The notes under the pieces: model-generated
What the model was told of the DNA's origin: nothing
Seen by the model: only the letters and a program-made list of their open reading frames with translations
Databases searched by the model: none
Shown: positions 12,748 through 24,745 of the stretch, one piece after another
Numbering within the stretch: the stretch's first letter is position 1
How the letters are laid out: each line of letters opens with the position of its first letter
NCBI GenBank assembly: GCA_036852015.1
Contig: JAANDG010000181.1
Span: forward strand, 124,001 to 188,000
DNA from: Pelodera strongyloides
Lineage: Eukaryota; Nematoda; Chromadorea; Rhabditida; Rhabditidae
Length of the DNA: 64,000 nt
Direction of reading: 5' to 3'
Program-made: the position numbers and the translations under genes

Positions 12748-15700
12748 TCACGAACTAAAGAGAAAGTGAATTCAAACATGTAAAAATTGTTGAATGTTAT
12801 AAAGAAAGGTCCCATCCATAGTTCCATCTACTGGAAAGACGGCTTACTCTCTCTCTCTCTCCCTCTGCCTCCCTTCTCTTAGTTTTAATACTAAGGGAAA
12901 ATGAAAAAATACAGTAATTTTTTTCGGGTTTTGTCTGCGTCTCTTGTTTTTGCATTGTCTTTCAAAAGTTTTCTTTTCGCCCGACCTGAACGGCCGAAAA
13001 CGCATTTTTTTTTCTTTCTTTCGTCCATCTTAAACGCGCCCTAACTCTCTTTTGCACATCTGTACACCTCCCAAAATCATACGCTCGCCATAAAAGGACA
13101 ACAATATAGTGCCAAATAAAAAAAAAAAACAAAAAAAAACATAAATCTTACCTCTGATAAGGCCGAGAGCGACCAGATTGGTGGTAACCATATCGAGAAT
13201 GGTCTCGATCACTACTACGACTCGAATCACGGCCAACGTCACGTCTATCGTAACGAGACGGAGTGTTATGAGTCGACGAAGATGATGACCTGTACGAGCC
13301 ATATCCACGGCCGCGAGTAGCCTAAAAAAACAGAGTTACGGTAACGAACGGAACACCATAAAGATTCAGGGCATAAACATACCACCGGAGCTGTTCGGTA
13401 AGTTGCAACCGTGTCAAACTAGACATATGCTAAAAATTCCAAACGCGGAGGTGGAAAACCGAAAGTAATAGACTAGGAACTAGGAACTGGTAAATCGATA
13501 AAAAAGGGATCAAAATACCATATAAGGAGTTAGGTTGCTCCCATCATTTGGGCTTGCTCTCCAGCAATAACGGGAAGGAAACTGAGACTGAGGCTGAGGG
13601 TCACTTCCTACAAAAAAGAAACAAGGCTGTAGTTCAATGTAGATTGCATATGTCAGCAATATAACTGTCATCAACAAGTCACAAGCTTAGAAAGTTCCGC
13701 CTAACAACCTTGAAGTTTTGAAAAGTAACAAAACTCCGCGAACTACGGTCAAATTTCCTTCGATTTTCATCAGAATATTGCTTAAAATGCAGGTAAATGC
13801 GTGTAGTGCATACACTACTCTTACGCAACCGCCTGCGCGAAGCCAAATCGTTTAGAAATAAAAACCCACTGGGACGCCAGCCGTTCTCGTAGCCGTTCTC
13901 CTGGTGGCTATGGCTCTGATGACCGCGGTCCTCCTCTGATTTTGTGTTGTTCCCATTCTGGCCATTGCCTATAGAAGGGTTCGGCCATAGAGACGAAGAA
14001 GATGTGGACGTGCTAGTGCCGCCCTGTTGGTTATGATTCCCACAATTCCCATTTCTGTTCGGTGGATAGCGCATATCCCATCGGCTGGAATGAAATACAG
14101 TAATCTATACAAAAATCATCCGCCGTTCTACTGTACCAATGCACCAATGATAATAAAAACATGACCGCTTACCGTTTACCAAAACATGACCGTTTACCGG
14201 TCACTTCAGGGTGAATAGAAATATGACGAAGAAGAAGAATTATCAGAGCACAAATTTGGTCGGTGACTCCTATTATAATTTATTACTGCTTATGAAGTAC
14301 ATTGCATTTAGGATGTATTTCGTGCTCAACATTTCATTCATTCGTCGTTCGTTAGCTCAGATAATTTACTCAATATTCAACCTAACCCTAACGTGATAAG
14401 GCATTTGCTAAGGAACCGTCAGAATACAAAGTAAGTGCGAACCTTGGTGGTCGTGGCGCCGGTGCCTCAAAGGAATGGCTTGACGTAGACGTCGTTGACT
14501 GAGTTGGTGGCGCCGGTGACACCGACGGACCGACCAGAACCTCCGACTTGACCACTTTACGGTCAGAAGCCACTTCCATAACAGAATTCGATGTGGTAAT
14601 ATCACCCAGAACCTGGGTACATTCCTTCGCTATGCTGAAAAGCAACAAACAATGCATCAAGAATGAGACTCACGAAAAAAATAACACACCAAAAATTAAT
14701 TCTTAATCGTTAAAGGGAATATGTAGGCACTCAAAATGAAGCAAAAGAACGCGAAACTAGCGTTTCCATTCCAGACGTTAATTTAAATAGGCGACTGAAT
14801 ATGTAAATACGAATTTGCATGCCCTGCTTCTTGAAACTTGCTATTTGTCGATATAAGTCGAAATTTGCTCCATCAGACCCAAATTTATGCCACGGGTCTG
14901 ATTAACGCGTTTACTATGGAAAAGGCGAACTTTGTAATTCATTTTCTTTCAAGTGGGTAATTGTAGACAACTTTTGTTAATGTTTCCTTAATGGGGAACA
15001 CGGATTCTATTAATACAGCATAACTTCAAAAAGGGCCTACATATTCCCTTTAAACTCAATGAAAATTGCCTTGCAGGCAATGTGGAACAAAAAAAAACAA
15101 ATGTTTTTAACAAAGCTATCTAATACCTTACAATTACTAGTTATAAAAGGGAACATAGATCAGCAAAAAAGCATCGGATAAAAATAAACGCTTACCTTGT
15201 TGCTGGCACTTTCGGGGATGCTTGGTCTGTTCCCGCATTAACACTTTGGTCACTGAGATTGATCTGCAACACGTCATTCTCATTTTCACTACGGATGCAA
15301 AAAAAAACACCAAGGGATTGACTCACGCACATAAAGGCGTTTTACGATCTTACCTCTAACAACAAGGTTAGGAGGTAAGGGTAAAGAACTTACGTATACT
15401 GTAACGTTAACGCTCTAGGTGGGGCAGTGCGGCTAACGATCTTGCCTCGACGACACCGTTAAGGTAAGTGAACCTCCCTCAATGGTTACGGCAACGTTAA
15501 GGTAAGTGCATCTAATGATGGTAAACTAACTAACCACTTCTATTTTACAAGGAGGTGGATTCTCCACTATTTCCACTTCAGTACATGAATCATCTCCGGA
15601 GACATCCATATCGGTCAGATCCGAAATCGTTGCTAAAAATAATAATTAATAATAATAAAACAATAATGTATGTTCCCGTTCCCAAAAAAAATACAGTAGC

Positions 15701-18700
15701 TGCCTGCCTGAATAGAGCACGGAACGCTTCACGAAGCGTAAAACATACTTGCATTGAGGCCCTGGCCCTTCGTAGTACTCGAACGGTTGCTGGTGTTGGA
15801 CGACTGGCGTCCTCTATTACTCTTCACAGAAGCGACCGCTGAATAACTTTTTATAAAACGATAAGACTACAAGACCGAACAAAAATGATTCTAACCTAGC
15901 CTTAACCAACGGTTGCTGATTGCTCAATAAGTGAACCGATAATGCCTGCCGATATAAAATATTACAGATTACAGTTACACTTGTACAATCAAAAACGTCA
16001 CGCTTACAGCACAAATATATACTGAGCACACTCCTACTTCCTACTTGTTAAAAAGGCACTTCAAAATATCGTCCGTAAATGGGCATTACATTATCTGTTC
16101 AGCTTGTAGGGCTAGTTTACAATATGTTGTAACGATCTGCCATTTCACTTTTGTTCAAATTCAAATATGCATATGCCGCACACGGCACACGCACAGCTTC
16201 TGGATGTGGATAAAGCCAAATCTTAGGCGCGGTACGTATTTTTTCACAGTAAATATCAACAAAACTTACCAACGCCTGCTTTAGGGCTCTCACTGGGTGC
16301 ATCTTCGCCCTTTCCTTGATTTTCCGGTAGAGGAACAGGAAAGTAGAATCCCTTGAGGTGCTAGAAATAAATGCATACACTTATTTTTCCTCCTCCTTAC
16401 GAGTATTCCGTTTCCGTCCACTCTCTCAGTAAACAAGTTTAACACAATTTAAAAGAAACAGGCATCCCTGAAGCCATGAAGTTTGAAAATATAGATATCA
16501 TAGATAAGCATCACACATGAAGCAGAAAATGCGCACAATTCTCGGCGGAAAAAACTACGAGACCCAGGTAAATCGAATAAAAAGGACTTACGCCGCTGAT
16601 TGAGTTGAACACCCTCAACCGGTTCAGATACTGTTCGTGTATTGTGGATCCCAAGTTCTTGATATACTTGATTCCATGCTCATCCTAAATGAGAATTAAG
16701 AAAGCTATATTCGAGAACAACAATTTCGATGCACCGGACCCCCAAATACCCAATCCCAATGTAGCTAATTTTCTTACCTAACAACCTAACGTAATCTAAG
16801 CTAAATGCCGATCCATCACCGCAATGCGATTTTCAATTCTCCAAAGAACTGTTCACAAGGCAACAGCAATAACAGATAACACTCAATTTACGTGTGAAAC
16901 TATCATACACGAATACGATATGGGTCAATCTCAATCACGTTAGAAAATGATACACTACGCCTCTCTTTGTATACTCTTTACATGTTCTGTTATTGTTTCT
17001 ACCCTACATTTCTAACTTATTTCTGCTTAATTACGTTTATTTTCGGAAGAATATAAAAAAACCGACGAGTAGATGTTTGCCGACTTCCACCGTTGTCCGG
17101 AACTTTGCCAGTTTGCATTCTGGGTTAACACTGTCAGTACTCTGCAAGCCGTACGGACACGGCAGAAAGACGTCAGGCGGCAAGTGCCACATACGCACAT
17201 GGTTCAGGCGCCCGCCCTCAGTCTAAAAATATAAGCGTAAGTTCAAATATAAGCAGTACGAGATTTCTAAATTCAATCGACTTATCTTTTAAAGTTTACG
17301 GAAAGTTAATAAACAAGTAGTATTTTGACTAATTGTAAGCATCCCCAATTAAAAAAAATGTCATTTAGGAAAGTAGCACTTCCGTTGAGAGAAAAGCTCA
17401 ACGCCCACCCCTGAAGGAAATTTAATGAGCAAAAAAATGTAATTATTTAATTTACTGACTACATAAAGAATACTGCAGTAAAAATACCTTTAAAAAAGAT
17501 CCTGGCCATCGTCGTAGATGAAAATTATTAAAAAAATATACCACTACAAAACATACCGTCATAGATTTGCAACGGGCGGCGCAGAATTTCGACACGCACA
17601 CCAGTTCATCGCACGGCATGCCCGGAAACGCACGCCCCATCTAATAACATAAAATTAATACTAAAGTGGTATGGGACCTGGTTTGTGAGAATTTCATTCC
17701 CATATATCTGCGAATTACGTTCAAGTCCCTCTCAAACGTATATATAAATGTGCAACATGGGAATATTGGCGAATCGGATTCATTTCAAACAACATGTCAT
17801 ACGGCTTTAAAATGGAAAAAGTCGCCAGAACGCCGACGGGCACAAATGCCGCATAAAATATTAAATAATAATAAGAATTAATTTTTTCAATTTGTGAACT
17901 ATAACCTAAAATTATAACTAAAATAGGAAATATAGATAACTCAAAAAATATGTATCCCTTTTGTACCAAAAACAAATATTCTTTCTAAACTAAATAACTA
18001 AATTACAAAGATGTAAATCTTAACAAGCAAATCGCGTCAGTCTAACATACATTGAGTACTAAGTCCTTCCGGAAATCCGTTTTCGTAACGCGGTCCAGCA
18101 TTTTCATATGAAAATCGGCCACATGCGTTCGACGCGTAACTACAACTATTTTAATTGAGAACAATATTGTGAGTCGAAGGAACTCGAATCACTACTAAAT
18201 TAGACCATCAAGTGTAAACTAAACTGAAAAGTTAAACTCATTCAAACGTCATATAATTTCCTGGAGCCTGGTCATGGTGGTGTTACGTTGATTACATAAG
18301 AAACATATTTGATATTTACGTTTTTTTGTATAGTTCTTCCCTTTATTTCAAAAATAATGACATCAGCATCCACAAAAAAAGGAGAAAATAACATTAAATA
18401 ACCCTTTCTGAAACTCAGTTACTTGTGATCAAGTGATCTTTGCGTAGTATAAAACTGCTTAATAACTCCGAGTTACCTTCAAAATTTACACAAAATAAAA
18501 GAAGATAAAAACAGCTTACCGAAGGAACCAGTAACTGTACGTGAGCACATTTTGCACCTGACACTTGGTTGACAGAGGAATTCCTGAAAAAAAAACATAT
18601 GAAATCAGAATATAGAATGAATGCACGCAGCTAGATCATCTATCGACCAATAAAGATTTCTTATTATATAGAGGATAGGGCTAGAATGAGATTATGAGTT

Positions 18701-21609
18701 ACTGAACGAAAAATCAAGCAAGAAAATACAAGATCGGCTAAACTATTGCAGATTTGGACTTTTATGAAATATCACAATTGTCTTCTTGGGACTCTTAGGA
18801 GCCGAGACAGTGGCTCCATATTTGAATGTATTTTGCGTGTTGTAGTCTTGGATGTTGCAATGTTTCGCGTTGGTTTTAATAGGAACGCATTGTTTTCCTA
18901 CGTTGGTAAAAACGGGGCAATCCGGCTATGCACATACCCTATGTGCTCTAGCTAATGAAATCATGCCACACACGCACAACCCCAATATCGGAAACAATAT
19001 TTATATAGTTATTTTTAATTACCACAGATAATTATTAATTATCGTAAATCTCACCTCAGGCGTCCTCGTCAGTGCTGAAGACTCACTGGAGGAAAAGAGC
19101 ACATCGTTCAGGGCATTTTCCAAAGTGGAGAGTCCAGGTCCGGAACCTAAAAGTCATATGGGCATTCGGTGCTTGAATTAGAATGCTAGGCACGCTATTC
19201 GGAAATGCGAAAAGAAAATAAAAAATCTCGTTCGGAATGGCGAAAGGAAATGCTTCAAAAGTGAAATATGCGTAGTTGATCGACAAGCAGAAATTTTTTT
19301 CAAAACTGAAATTCGGTCAGTTATGAAGATACCAGACGTCAAACATTTACGTCTTCTTAGCATCGTCCGAAACGCGCCGTAGGTCTATAAGGTTCCTAAG
19401 AACGATTCTCGGTAAAACCAACATACCTTTGCCACGTTTCGGCGCGGGTGGAGTCACTTCTTCGTCAGAAGACTCAGAATCCGAATCCTCGAATCTCGTG
19501 TATCGCCCAGCAAATGAAACGTTCGCAGTCAAAGAAGGCGGTGGCCGGGTTATAGACGAGGACTTCGTAGTCGTACTACTTTCCACCGACGAAGTGATCG
19601 AAGGCGAAGGGGTCGAAGGCTGGCGAGCACTGCCTAGAAACTTTGAAAAATCGATGAAAATAAAGGAAAATGGTGTGGGTGGTCTGCTTACAATTACATT
19701 AGTGATAGGTATGTGCGGCATGTAGTAACCAGCATGTGCTTCAAATCAAATCCAACTCTCGGATATAAGTTCCAGAGATGGCTGATACGTGATCGTGCTA
19801 GCTTACGCGGTAGCACGACAGTCAAGCAAAGGACGGACACCAGTTCGTTCGCGAGATCACTATCTCGCCATACAACCATGAACAGAAACAAGGTTTCTTT
19901 TCAAATTGAACAGTCTAGACTCAAAAGTATCAGCTGCTCAAAAGTTATTCTAGCTTATTTTACTAGTATCCTATCTAATTTTGTTTTTAACAAAGATACT
20001 TTTGTAAAAAAAAAAAGATTTGGCTAGAATACATCGCGCCCACCTTGAGCTTGAGGCGGAAAACGAGAGGTACCATTAGACCGGCTCGTCGAATCTGGGA
20101 CACGCACTATAGGAGACGACGTAGATGGAGAAGGTGTTTCGGCAACAGATGCCGACTTTTCCTGCAATAAACAACAAATTATTAAAGTATTTACTATTTA
20201 ATTCAGCAATTATCCCTCCAAATTGAAGGTGATGTGAATGGAAAACAAATACTGGTGACGTGAAAGAAAATGAAAGTGCAAACGTATCAGCAAAACTGGA
20301 AAAACAGCTCCGGATGTAGCCCAAACTATGAGCGCTAATAAATGATAAAGTCACACATCAGAATATGCTCTTCGAGGTCACTGCAACTTTAAATATATGA
20401 CTGAAACCTGCAGGTAAGTTTCGTATCCTCACCCTCAAATAACAATAAGTTACGCATCGAAATTATAAACTACACCCTGATGCAGAAGTAACAAACCTGA
20501 GGCGAAGGCAATAGAGTAGGCCTTCTCGCTTTGGCTGTGCCAACTGATGCTGATAAACTAGGAGTCGGTTTCCGCGATGTTGAATTGGCACTGATACTGA
20601 AAAGAAATAAAATTAACCTATCAATATAAAGGTAAACAATTATGAACTACTCACAAGTAGCCTAGCATTTAACTGAACAGTGAATATACGACCATATAAT
20701 AAAATAAAGGACTTGATCCGTAATTAGACGGAGTTCAAAGGAGACCGTGAACTGAAATTCACACCGACAATGTGAATATAATTTAAGTTACCAACCACAT
20801 TCCCAGTCTCTCGGTAACAGGATTGTATGCCATCGGTAACTACATCCATACAATCAGAGCTCATCCGATAGATCATAGTTCGAATGTACTCACAACGAGG
20901 CTGCAAGAAGCAAGACTCACTTACCCAACTTTCTATAGCGAAAGAAGCGCACGATCATAAATACACATTTGAAGGATCGGCGAAGGCATGCAGTCCCTTG
21001 ACGTAAATAGAGATGGTAGTATATCTAGGCCTAGGTAATTATTACCTAACTGAACAGATAAAAAAAACATTTTTTGACTTACATCAACCACTTTGTCATG
21101 TGAACCGTGTTCTCTTTCTTTTGCGGTGTGCACTCGCAATTCGCCCATTGTTTGGAACCACATGCCACACGTACAACTGAAAATAAAAATGATAACTATA
21201 AATATTCCTGGGCTCCAGCTCGATTTTCCGGAGTCCAGTTAACTGCACCGAAAGTACCCTCTATTGAAGACTCATGTCTTCAGGAACCAAAAAAGCGACA
21301 CACTGGTAATTTTCTTGCCGCAAACCCATTCGAGCCAGGATCGAAATACCATCTTGAAAAGATGCCATGCTGAAGGGAATAAAGTTCAGGCGCTCCCGGT
21401 GCCTAGACCTAGGACGGACCTGTCGCTCTTTATTATCTACATATTCCGTATACTACAGTATAGTTCTCGTCCGGTTTGCATCAAGTTGTAAGTTGTACTA
21501 CTCACCCAAAAAGCTTGACCCGGAAGTGGGAGGCTATATGGTCTTCAAGATCAGCGCTCTCGACCGAAACGGAACACCCGGGATAAATACATCGCACGCG
21601 ATTCGCCAT
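12748..21609 (-). CDS. Unrecognised Ser/Pro-rich Cys/His zinc-finger protein
   Basis: Large gene on one strand. The first exons (21506-21609, 21083-21176) encode two C2H2-like fingers: CIYPGC with DHIASH, then CTCGMWFQTMGELRVH ending EREH. The start ATG (21609) is 22 nt after a TTGCAG acceptor. From 20596 a phase-consistent chain follows: 20497-20596, 20044-20161, 19427-19633, 19055-19146, 18520-18583, 18051-18139, 17557-17640, about 17067-17222, 16592-16684, 16270-16360, 15749-15838, about 15535-15632, about 15196-15278, 14443-14634, 13870-14084, 13519-13607, 13152-13321, 12748-12754 (about 678 aa). Order of content: Ser/Thr/Pro tract, acidic EDSDSESSDEE, another Cys/His cluster (VRCKMCSRTVTG with THVADFH), Cys-rich CDELVCVSKFCAARC, a hydrophobic conserved-looking core, then low-complexity Gly/Asn/Ser and an RGRGYGSYRSS tail. 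How the finger exons join exon 20596 is unresolved: an exon at 20792-20900 is possible but leaves the wrong phase. It could be two genes. A nuclear or RNA-binding role is only a guess. Confidence 0.7.
14714..15049. mobile_element. TTAA-flanked MITE in zinc-finger gene intron
   Basis: Begins AGGGAATATGTAGGC and ends in its exact reverse complement, about 15-bp terminal inverted repeats. It is flanked on both sides by TTAA (14710-14713 and 15050-15053). 336 bp, no coding capacity. TTAA target-site duplication suggests mobilisation by a piggyBac-type transposase. Its AGGGA(A)TA terminus resembles that of the 62594-63074 element. Confidence 0.8.
21340..21470 (+). mobile_element. SINE fragment (body only)
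   Basis: About 100 bp matching the middle of the SINE copies at 25603 and 41063: GCCATGC, GGGAATAAAGTTCAGGCGCTCCC, then GGACGGACCT and CGCTCT.TATTATCT. The tRNA head and the 3' end are missing. It lies in the intron between the two C2H2 finger exons. Confidence 0.65.
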
Positions 21610-21649
21610 AAATCGCGTCCGGAGGACGTACCTGCAAGTAATAGAAAAT

Positions 21650-22383
21650 ATAATTAAGTATATCAAGCACGCAACAGTAAAGCATAATAACAAAAAACAA
21701 CAACCAAGCAAACGAAAAAAACGGCGGACCGAAAACTTTAAAGATGTAGGCGCACTTTGCCCGCACGCCTCGCGATAAAAAGTCTCACGATGATCCATTT
21801 CGGCGTTTTTGCACTTAACATGCATTTTCATGGAAATAGTAGCACAGAAATTGCACAGATTTAGCACAAGGGTATCTTCTGTTTGCACACTTAGATGTCT
21901 GTGCGCGTACTGTGCGCGCCCTGTGCGAAATCGGTTTATGGGCTCTTCTGCGCTTGCCCTAAAATTGCGGAACACACACACAATATACTGCCTTGATAAT
22001 GACTCATTCACGTTGCAATATATAAAAGTTTTTGATTTCACAATCTGATAAATATATGGTCTATCCCTCTTTGCTATAAAGACGAAAACATTATACATTT
22101 GTCCAAAATTTGTATAAATGTTGAAATTCTTTGATAAAATTGCGGAACACACATTCGATGAACACTTCTATTGCTCTTTCATCGTAGTTAATATCATCTG
22201 TTTTGTAGCAGTATAATAAACCCTTTCTGTGTAGTAAATTAAACGAAGAAGCAAGAGATACGTATAATTAATTTCGATAACTTTGCTCTCAAATTATTTT
22301 CGATCGCCTTCAAATTTCAATTATTTTTGATCCAAGCTCCAATTTCAGGGGTCCGGCATATTTCTGACTTGTGAAGAAAAACA
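21650..22383. promoter_or_regulatory. Head-to-head promoter region
   Basis: The zinc-finger gene (leftward) and CHMP2B (rightward) start about 775 bp apart, so both promoters must lie here. The sequence is A/T-rich. A good acceptor (AATTTCAG, ending about 22348) lies 36 nt before the CHMP2B ATG and could receive a spliced leader. A long minus-strand open frame crosses this segment, but only its last part (21506-21609) looks coding. Confidence 0.45.
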
Positions 22384-24745
22384 ATGGATTTCTTCAAGAA
22401 ACCGGATCCTAAAGGTATGCTTACTATAAATTAAACGTCTAATTCTGCAATTACATCAGATTTATTGAATTTTACGATCGTTCTTCATATTATGAACTGC
22501 CATAGTGTCTTCGTAATAGACTTTATAACTCAGTTTTTCATGGCATACTCGGTTCTACAGCCCAATCCAAGGGATTGCTTGTAATAACTTCTTATTGATT
22601 TTACCATAATTATGGATTTATTGATTCCAGCTGAAATGCGTGCCAATCAGCGTGAACTTCGGAAGGCCAACCGAGATATCGAGTCTGATAGGAGAGCGCT
22701 CGAGAGGCGAGAGAAAGAACTGGTGAGACTGATATACGATACAAACATACGATTACTTTAATATTACTGGACTACTGTAACATCAGGATTACGGCAACAT
22801 CAATTGTTATTTATGTTGTCATACTGTAATTCTGATATAATCAATAACAAATAGCTTGTCAGAAGTTATTGCGAAACTACGATACTTACTGTAAGACCGC
22901 TGCAAATTACGTGCGTTCATGTTCATAGTAGTTTGTGTAATTTAGGTTCTCAACAACTCATTCTTCAGGAGCATACTGTTACAGTAGCTCTTACAAGGCA
23001 AACAGTAGTATTAAAGGCATACTGTAATAATTTATGTTGATAGTATGACTATGTAAAATGTACAATTGCGTTTTCCAGGAAGCTGAGATCAAAAAGCTAG
23101 CCAAACAAGGACAGAAGGAGGCATGTGGAGAAGCACTGTAGGAAATGAGATTACCAAACAAGGACAGAAGGAGGCATGTGCTCATTTGGCCAAACAACTC
23201 ATTCAATTGAGAAATCAAAAACAAAAGAGTTACGGAATGGGAGCACGTCTTAGTGGAGTACAAGCACAGAATAGGTATGAATTGGAATTGATTTTTACCT
23301 TCTTTGTCGTGCACTTTGCATAAAAATGAAAATGACATACCCGCGGAGGTTTGCTTGCTACCTTTCCTACTACACACCGCCTGCTTGGAGAAAACTTATG
23401 TTTTGTTCACTTACACTCACAATAAGTCACTTCAATAAGACCCTATGTTGCTTGCCAATTTCACCCCATTTACACCCCTGACCCCAAACATTTCTATTTC
23501 TTTCAGCAATATCCTTTGTTAGCGCGATAGTTTGGGTTTGTATATACAGTATACTGAAGATTCACATTCCTATATTTCAGCAATATGTACAGTATGCAGA
23601 AGATGGCGGGCGCTATGAAGACCTCAGCCGATACGATGAAAGTGATGAATAAACAGATGCCAGCGGATAAACTGATGAAGGACATGAAGGACTTCCAGGA
23701 ACAGAGTGAGAGGATGGGACTCACTGAGGAGGTATGATGAACCAGTCTAATGCAAATCAGTCATACAATCGGCGCATTCGTAGCGCACGTTTGGTGCACT
23801 GTCGCGCCTCCAAAGGTGGGCCTAGTGTGCAGCGCATGCCCAGCTATGCGACCTTTCATACAATCGGCGCATTCACTGCACACGTTTGGCGCACTGCCCT
23901 ATAAAGTTGGCGGTTGTGAGCAAAAGAGGTTGCTCCAGGAATGCGCTTGGGCTTAACTAATCACATGCAATACGCTTTAACCACGTGCGTTAGGAGTTCG
24001 CGGAAGAGTATATCCATGCACAGACATTACCTACCAGACATAGTGTACAGGCAGCAAGATACCATACTACAGTATGCCTTTCACAAGTGTTACTGTACCT
24101 GTATCGCATATTTTCAGATGATGTCTGATACGCTGGATGCAATGCTGGACGAACCAGGTGACGAAGCGGAGCAGGACGCTATTGTGAATAAAGTTCTCGA
24201 CGAGATTGGTATCGAAACCAACAGTAAGGTGAGCAATGTTTATCATATGTCTTTCGTTGCCTGCCTAGTTTTTCTTATTGTTAAAAGGCCAGCAGTTAGA
24301 ACGTAATGTCTATTATACTCCTTTCGTCTTTCTTTGTTTCCAACAGCTAGTTGCAGTCCGTTAAAGCGAACTAAGTGCCGATTTCAACTTTGCGACTGCT
24401 TTCGAAAATCCGTAACACAGGACTGAATTAGAGGTTTATTTCTTCTGTCTTGCGATTATTTGTAAAAGTCAATATGCGTAACACAGGACTGCTTGCTTTG
24501 TGGTTACAGTAACCCTAAGATTTAAGTTGTGGCTAAACAAGTTATTTTGCTCTGTGCAGCTCGCATAATTTTTCAGGCACGAATTGTGTTACAGTAACAG
24601 TAACCCTCAGGTTCAATTTGTTGTTAGCCTTAAGTTATCTCTATCTTTGCAGCTCGCCTCTATCCCTGCCGTACCTTCGAGTGTAGGACAACAGTCTATG
24701 TCTGATGCGGATCTCGACAAGATGCTAGCTCAACTACGGGCGTAA
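22384..24745 (+). CDS. chmp2b: ESCRT-III subunit CHMP2B (Vps2 family)
   Basis: Charged multivesicular body protein that co-polymerises in ESCRT-III filaments for membrane scission on endosomes, at cytokinesis and on the nuclear envelope. Exons: 22384-22414, 22631-22722, about 23079-23274, 23581-23731, 24118-24228, 24653-24745. The product begins MDFFKKPDPKAEMRANQREL, followed by the basic helical core (EIKKLAKQGQKEAC, AKQLIQLRNQK), MAGAMKTSADTMKVMNKQM, an acidic stretch (DDTLDAML-type with EPGDEAEQDAIV) and LDEIGIE. It ends SDADLDKMLAQLRA, the C-terminal MIT-interacting helix that recruits Vps4. CHMP2B-like rather than CHMP2A-like because of QLIQLRNQK and LDEIGIE. Exon 3 contains a 53-bp imperfect tandem duplication that puts a stop in the original frame; a GAG acceptor at about 23150 would restore phase but lose about seven residues. 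It may be an allele, an assembly artefact or a damaged gene. Another intact copy may exist elsewhere. Confidence 0.9.
23101..23180 (+). repeat. 53-bp-period duplication inside CHMP2B exon 3
   Basis: The 27 bp at 23101-23127 recur exactly at 23154-23180, with weaker similarity upstream (GAAGCTGAGATC versus GAAATGAGATT). The period, 53, is not a multiple of three. Reading from the usual acceptor (TTTTCCAG, exon start 23079) reaches TAG at 23139-23141. Confidence 0.85.
23501..23586 (+). repeat. Duplicated splice acceptor flanking a 62-bp insertion
   Basis: TTTCAGCAATAT occurs at 23501-23512 and again at 23575-23586. The second copy is the real acceptor and first codons of CHMP2B exon 4. Using the first would hit a stop within five codons. 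The arrangement looks like a target-site duplication around a 62-bp insertion that contains TTAGCGCGATAGTTTGGG, a word also seen in other introns. Confidence 0.7.
23761..23905 (+). repeat. GC-rich direct repeat in CHMP2B intron 4
   Basis: TCATACAATCGGCGCATTC followed by a GCACGTTTGGYGCACTG block occurs at 23761 and again at 23856. The intervening DNA is GCGC-rich and partly self-complementary, like the foldback at 51185-51360. Confidence 0.6.

Noticed and set aside
21502..22152. 216-codon minus-strand open frame upstream of the zinc-finger exon
   Set aside because: Only the last 34 codons (after the TTGCAG acceptor) look coding. The upstream part is promoter and intron-like, with Phe/Cys/Tyr-rich noise.
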